The notes beneath the pieces are model-generated. The model was not told the DNA's origin. It did not search any database and saw only the letters and a program-made list of their open reading frames with translations. A DNA stretch of 64,000 bases from Rhodospirillum sp. (GTDB lineage: Bacteria > Pseudomonadota > Alphaproteobacteria > Dongiales > Dongiaceae). A program made the position numbers and the translations under genes. The stretch lies in the NCBI GenBank assembly GCA_013822765.1, contig PNKY01000007.1, positions 186,001 through 250,000 on the forward strand. The letters are read 5' to 3'. The first letter of the stretch is position 1, and every line of letters starts with the position of its first letter. Positions 60,497 through 64,000 of this stretch are shown one piece after another.

Positions 60497-61081
60497 TCAA
60501 CCCCACTTGCGCCCCTTCTGCGGCGCCGGGACGTTGGTAAGGACTGCCCGGCGCGGGGCCAGGGACGGTCTGGCTTCCTCGGGCAAGCCCGTGTGGCCGT
60601 GGATGGTGAAGCGGTCGGCCTTGATGTGCCTCGGCTCCGAGCCGAGCATGGTCAGTACCCGGCGCGCATCGACGGTGTCGCCGATCAGCGTGCCGTGCTC
60701 GATATGCGCCTGGTCCTTAGCAATCAGCCACTCCTGGGTGCTCCAGGCTCCGCCGGCGCGCTTGCCGGCGACCCGCTCGATACCGCCTTCGCTGCCAATA
60801 TCCTGGGTCTTGAATTCCACGAACGCCTCCTTCGGCTGGACTTCGATGTGGAAGAATCCGCGCGGCCGCGCTGCTGATTTGGTACGGCGCCGCGGCGTCG
60901 ATTTCGCCCGCGGCTTCGCCTTCGCGGTCTTCGTGCGCACGCGAGTTTTCGCTTTGGTCTTTGATCGCGCCGTCGCCTTGGTGCGCGCGGCGGTCCGCCG
61001 CGTTGCGCTCTTGCTGCGGCGCGCTTTCTGCGCCTTGCGGATGTTCTTGCGTGCAGCTGATTTCTGGCGGGCGGGGGCCAT
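60497..61081 (-). CDS. Histone H1-like basic tail fused to a conserved small domain
   Basis: The 194-residue protein has residues 1-75 that are very rich in Lys, Arg, Ala and Thr (KNIRKAQKARRSKSATRRTA, then RTKATARSKTKAKTRVRTKT), as in bacterial histone H1-like proteins. Residues about 77-160 form a domain with GFFHIEVQPKEAFVEFKTQD, RVAGKRAGGAWSTQEWLIAK and LGSEPRHIKADRFTIHG, which resembles a family of short rhizobial proteins of unknown role that I recall in a form without the basic tail. GGAGAG precedes ATG 61081. It probably binds DNA or RNA. Confidence 0.72.
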   Translation of the reverse strand: MAPARQKSAARKNIRKAQKARRSKSATRRTAARTKATARSKTKAKTRVRTKTAKAKPRAKSTPRRRTKSAARPRGFFHIEVQPKEAFVEFKTQDIGSEGGIERVAGKRAGGAWSTQEWLIAKDQAHIEHGTLIGDTVDARRVLTMLGSEPRHIKADRFTIHGHTGLPEEARPSLAPRRAVLTNVPAPQKGRKWG

Positions 61082-61122
61082 CCTGCTCTCCTCGTGTGAT
61101 TGCATTGCCGACGATGAATTGT

Positions 61123-61275
61123 TCAGCCGCGGCGCTTGAAGAATTGCACCTGACGCTCGTGCTTCTCCGCCGCCGCGCGTGACCCGAACGTGCCGAGGTT
61201 GCGGCGCTTCCCGCTCTTGGGATTCACCTTGCGGGAATAGAGGCGGTATTCGCCCGACTTGAGCTTGCGGATCAT
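61123..61275 (-). CDS. Small basic conserved protein, 50 aa
   Basis: The short protein MIRKLKSGEYRLYSRKVNPK, then SGKRRNLGTFGSRAAAEKHE, ending in KRRG, is a recognisable small conserved alphaproteobacterial family of unknown function. ATG 61275 has AAGGAG 8 nt upstream, which fixes the start; upstream codons in the same frame are not coding. It lies 41 bp before the histone-tail-like gene on the same strand, and the two are probably co-transcribed. Confidence 0.75.
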   Translation of the reverse strand: MIRKLKSGEYRLYSRKVNPKSGKRRNLGTFGSRAAAEKHERQVQFFKRRG

Positions 61276-61344
61276 GCGACGCTCCTTCACGGCAATCCGG
61301 CCGGCGCTCTTGGTAACAAAGGATAAGGGGCGAGGGTTCCGAGA

Positions 61345-61387
61345 GCATTTTCCGCCGAAGCGGAAGCCGGTTCGGCGTCGAAAATGC
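61345..61387 (-). terminator. Long hairpin downstream of the glycosyltransferase gene
   Basis: GCATTTTC (61345-61352) and CGCCGAA (61353-61359) pair with GAAAATGC (61380-61387) and TTCGGCG (61371-61377), with a 2-nt bulge and an 11-nt loop. It lies 14 bp after the glycosyltransferase stop on the minus strand and has no T tract. Confidence 0.5.
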
Positions 61388-61400
61388 GACCACTCAGGAG

Positions 61401-62603
61401 CTAGAACGGAGTGCCGGGCCTGCCGGAGAGGTCCCAATACATGCCGAGCACGCGCCGCCGCATCCAGTCGCGGTCGGAACGGCGCTGCAGGTTCTCGACC
61501 ACCTGGGTGGTGCGGGCCTGGCGCTCTTCCGACGGCAACGCCAGCGCATCGCGGATCGCCCAGGCCAAGGCCTGCGCATCATTGGGCGGCACCAGCCAAG
61601 CCATCGAGCTGCCTTCGACCAGCTCACGCGCGCACGGATAGTCGCTGGCCACCAGCGGCCGGCCGAGCGCTTGCGCCTCGATCACCACGCGGTTGTAGGT
61701 GGAAGGCGTCAAATACGGCGCCACCACCAGGTCCGCCAGCATCAGGGCTGCCGGCATGTCGCGGCACTCGTCGGCCAGAAAGATGCGGTCATCCAGCCCC
61801 ATCATCGTGACCAGCTTGTTGAGCTGGTCGCGATAGGCCCCGCCATCCGACGACGGGCCGACCATCAGGCAGCGCAGCTCGATATCCTTCATCTCGGTCA
61901 GCGCTTCGAGCAGCAGCGCGTGGCCTTTCTGCGGCACGTAGCGCGCCGGCAGCATGAGGACCGGCCGGTCGTCGGGCAACCGCCAGGTCTGCGCCATCTG
62001 GATCATGCGCTGCGGCGTCACGCGCTGTGGATCAAAGCGCGTGAGGTCGACGCCGTACGGCACCACGCTCACCCGTTCGCGCAGCTCCGGCAGCGCCTCG
62101 GACAGCAGGTTGGCGGTGAGGTACGAAAGCGTCAGCACGTGATCGGAATTGAGCAAGGCGGTGCGCGTCTTCTTCGACAGCGTCGCAACCTCGCCCGGGC
62201 CGTCGCAGAAGGTGGTGATCATCTTCGCGCCGGCCTTGCGCGCGGCCGCTTCGCCGACCGCCGCGAGCGTCGCGTTCTGCGCGTGCACCATGTCGACCTT
62301 CTGGTCGCGGATCACCTGCGCCAGACGGCGCGTCACGTTGTAGCCGGAGATCGGATTGCGGCTGGTCAGCGCCTCGGTGATCGGCGTGATCTTGTGGCGC
62401 GACAGCTCGTAGGTGGAGGTCGCTTCGCCGTCATAGGCGATCAGCGCCCGCCCGCCCGATTCCACCAGCCCGCTCGACAGGTCGATCGCCAGACGCGATC
62501 CGCCGCCGCCATCCAGCCGGCTGACAAGATGCAGCACGGTCGGTGCGTTCGGGTTCGGCTTATCTTTGCCGCGGGATTGCAGGACGGAGGTGTCGCTCGA
62601 CAT
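61401..62603 (-). CDS. Glycosyltransferase family 4-like protein
   Basis: The 400-residue protein has GT-B fold signs: N-terminal VLHLVSRLDGGGGSRLAIDL, C-terminal Rossmann half with LMLPARYVPQKGHALLLEAL, and the nucleotide-sugar binding element VVIEAQALGRPLVAS with Glu of the EX7E motif. No signal peptide or TM, so it is peripheral at the inner membrane or cytoplasmic. It is divergent from the ABHD10-like hydrolase at about 62630. Sugar donor and acceptor cannot be inferred; probably cell-surface polysaccharide assembly. Confidence 0.88.
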   Translation of the reverse strand: MSSDTSVLQSRGKDKPNPNAPTVLHLVSRLDGGGGSRLAIDLSSGLVESGGRALIAYDGEATSTYELSRHKITPITEALTSRNPISGYNVTRRLAQVIRDQKVDMVHAQNATLAAVGEAAARKAGAKMITTFCDGPGEVATLSKKTRTALLNSDHVLTLSYLTANLLSEALPELRERVSVVPYGVDLTRFDPQRVTPQRMIQMAQTWRLPDDRPVLMLPARYVPQKGHALLLEALTEMKDIELRCLMVGPSSDGGAYRDQLNKLVTMMGLDDRIFLADECRDMPAALMLADLVVAPYLTPSTYNRVVIEAQALGRPLVASDYPCARELVEGSSMAWLVPPNDAQALAWAIRDALALPSEERQARTTQVVENLQRRSDRDWMRRRVLGMYWDLSGRPGTPF

Positions 62604-62629
62604 TCAGCAACCAGAGAGGCACTTTCGGC

Positions 62630-63460
62630 TTGGATGCGGCACCATACGTGCCGAAGAACAGGGCGGCAACAGAATTGGCAACCGGAAGTTCCGATCGCGG
62701 GCCTGGAGCGTTGCAGTTTCTCGAATTGCCCGGCCGGCGGCTCGCCTATCGCACGCGACTTGCAACCGATCGCACACGGGATTGCGCAGGAATCCTATTT
62801 CTTCCCGGCTTCCGCTCCGACATGGCGGGGACCAAGGCCACGTTCCTCGACGATCTCTGTGCGGTGCGCGGGCTGGGCTGCGTGCGATTCGACCATTCCG
62901 GCCACGGCGCCTCCAGCGGCCGGTTCGAGGATGGCACGATCGGCGCCTGGGCAGACGATGCGATCGCGATCATCGATCACGTGGCCGATGGGCCGCTGGT
63001 CCTGGTCGGCTCCAGTATGGGCGGCTGGATCATGCTGCTCGCAGCCCTGGCGCGGCCGGATCGCATCGCCGGGCTCGTCGGCCTCGCGCCGGCGCCTGAC
63101 TTCACCGAAGCGCTGATCTGGAACCGGCTGTCAGTCGAGGAGCGTCATCGGTTGATGCGCGATGGCCGTTTGGTGACACCATCGCAATACTCGGAGGAGC
63201 CGACCATCATCACCCTTGCGCTGATCGAGGAGGGGCGGCGGCATCTGTTGCTCAACGCGCCAATCGGCATCCGCTGCCCGGTGCGCCTGCTGCACGGCAT
63301 GGCGGACCCCGATGTCCCCCATCGGCTGTCGCTCGATCTGGCCGAGCGCCTCGTCAGCAACGATGTGCGCGTAACGCTCATCAAGGACGGCGACCATCGC
63401 CTGTCGCGCGCCGAGGATCTTGCTTTGCTCGGCGCGACGATAGAGGAATTGGTTACCTAG
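62630..63460 (+). CDS. Alpha/beta hydrolase, ABHD10-like
   Basis: The product of about 276 residues has FLPGFRSDMAGTKATFLDDL, FDHSGHGASSGRFEDGTIGA, nucleophile elbow VGSSMGGWIMLLAALA, acid in LLHGMADPDVP and His in KDGDHRLSR: the full triad of the bacterial proteins related to human ABHD10. No in-frame ATG exists at the expected place. I chose TTG 62630, with AGAGAGG about 10 nt upstream; GTG 62648 is an alternative, and homology begins only near LQFLELPGRRLAYR. An in-frame ATG further upstream would overlap the divergent glycosyltransferase gene. Substrate probably a thioester or acyl ester. Confidence 0.85.
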   Translation: MDAAPYVPKNRAATELATGSSDRGPGALQFLELPGRRLAYRTRLATDRTRDCAGILFLPGFRSDMAGTKATFLDDLCAVRGLGCVRFDHSGHGASSGRFEDGTIGAWADDAIAIIDHVADGPLVLVGSSMGGWIMLLAALARPDRIAGLVGLAPAPDFTEALIWNRLSVEERHRLMRDGRLVTPSQYSEEPTIITLALIEEGRRHLLLNAPIGIRCPVRLLHGMADPDVPHRLSLDLAERLVSNDVRVTLIKDGDHRLSRAEDLALLGATIEELVT

Positions 63461-63551
63461 TTAGAAATCCGCTCACACCGGCCCTATCTCCGTCGCCCCA
63501 AGGGCAAGCCTTGGCAGAACGAAAGAGCGGTTCACTCTGATCAGTCTCTAC

Positions 63552-64000
63552 TCAGCCGCCGGCCGAGAGGATCGCAGGCAGCCCCACACGATAGCTGGGA
63601 TATTGCAGCGCGACGCCGAGCTCGCGCTTGATGCGGCTGTTGCTGACGCGCTTGTTGTCGTCATAGAAGCTGCGCGCCATCGGCGACAAATCCGCTTGAT
63701 CGAACGGCACTTCCGGCGGCGGCGGCAGATTCAGGAGCGCGGCCGCGAACGCGATGACGTCGGACGGCGGCGCCGGATCGTCATCGCACAGATTGTAGGC
63801 CGCACCCGCATGCGGCCGCGCCATCGAGGCTTCCAGCACGCGCGCGATGTCGGCGACATGGATGCGGCTGAAGATCTGGCCGGGCTTCACGATGCGCTTG
63901 GCGCGGCCCTCGCGCACGGTGTCGAGCGCGGACGAGCCCGGCCCATAGATGCCGGCGAGGCGGAACAGATGCGCCGGCTGATCCAACGCCCGCCATCCTT
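63552..64000 (-). CDS. NAD-dependent epimerase/SDR-like protein, 5' part outside the window
   Basis: The frame is open to the window edge; at least 148 residues are visible. HLFRLAGIYGPGSSALDTVR, then IHVADIARVLEASMARPHAG and AYNLCDDDPAPPSDVIAFAA, are the C-terminal half of an extended SDR of the YeeZ type (predicted epimerase or reductase). The N-terminal nucleotide-binding motif and catalytic YxxxK lie beyond 64000. The stop is at 63552. About 90 bp separate it from the convergent hydrolase, with no clear terminator. Confidence 0.8.
   Translation of the reverse strand, partial: GWRALDQPAHLFRLAGIYGPGSSALDTVREGRAKRIVKPGQIFSRIHVADIARVLEASMARPHAGAAYNLCDDDPAPPSDVIAFAAALLNLPPPPEVPFDQADLSPMARSFYDDNKRVSNSRIKRELGVALQYPSYRVGLPAILSAGG

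Overview
The window looks like an alphaproteobacterial chromosome. It is GC-rich, carries lepA, pheS-pheT and rpmI-rplT with alphaproteobacterial-type proteins, and has large ABC uptake operons, several class III adenylate cyclases fused to TolB-like/TPR regions, and small dispersed palindromes of a kind I recall from Rhizobiales. I cannot name the genus.

Layout. (1) 1-17.8 kb is core or metabolic DNA. It starts with a partial DUF1345 membrane protein, then a GlxA-type regulator and an eight-gene plus-strand run (1.7-10.8 kb): DddP-like M24 metalloenzyme, isochorismatase-like amidohydrolase, HSL-type esterase and a complete peptide/opine ABC importer. These probably import and cleave one unidentified small compound. 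A second cassette (10.9-17.8 kb) has a ROK regulator, a sugar-type ABC importer, two short-chain dehydrogenases and a SelA-fold PLP enzyme, probably for a sugar, polyol or sugar acid. (2) 17,801-48,275 is a genomic island of about 30.5 kb in the 3' end of tRNA-Ser(GGA). A perfect 17-bp direct repeat (the last 17 nt of the tRNA including CCA) bounds it, and a P4-type integrase lies next to the intact tRNA. The island carries a double-PAP2 secreted phosphatase/haloperoxidase, four adenylate cyclases plus a relic of a fifth, a sulfatase fragment, two transglutaminase-like proteins, a phospholipase D, a Na+/H+ antiporter, and a lower-GC block (39.4-45 kb). That block has a split SIR2 defence-type gene, a nonsense-interrupted GIY-YIG gene and an unusual SeqA-N-like/cupredoxin-like fusion. 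Eleven related palindromic repeats sit in the gaps between island genes. (3) 48.3-64 kb is core again: lepA, two tandem secreted proteins of unknown family with duplicated leaders, lrgA-lrgB, two tandem DUF2380 proteins, pheT-pheS, rplT-rpmI, a histone-tail-like protein, a glycosyltransferase, an ABHD10-like hydrolase and a partial epimerase.

The island is decaying: its integrase lacks the catalytic C-terminus and at least five other genes are truncated, frameshifted or stopped. The most unusual finds are the RHH-cupredoxin-like fusion in an operon with a GIY-YIG nuclease and convergent to the SIR2 gene, the one-palindrome-per-gap organisation around the cyclases, and the DddP-like operon whose enzyme keeps the metal ligands but lacks the proposed DMSP-lyase base. 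All family assignments come from reading motifs by eye; no database search was run.
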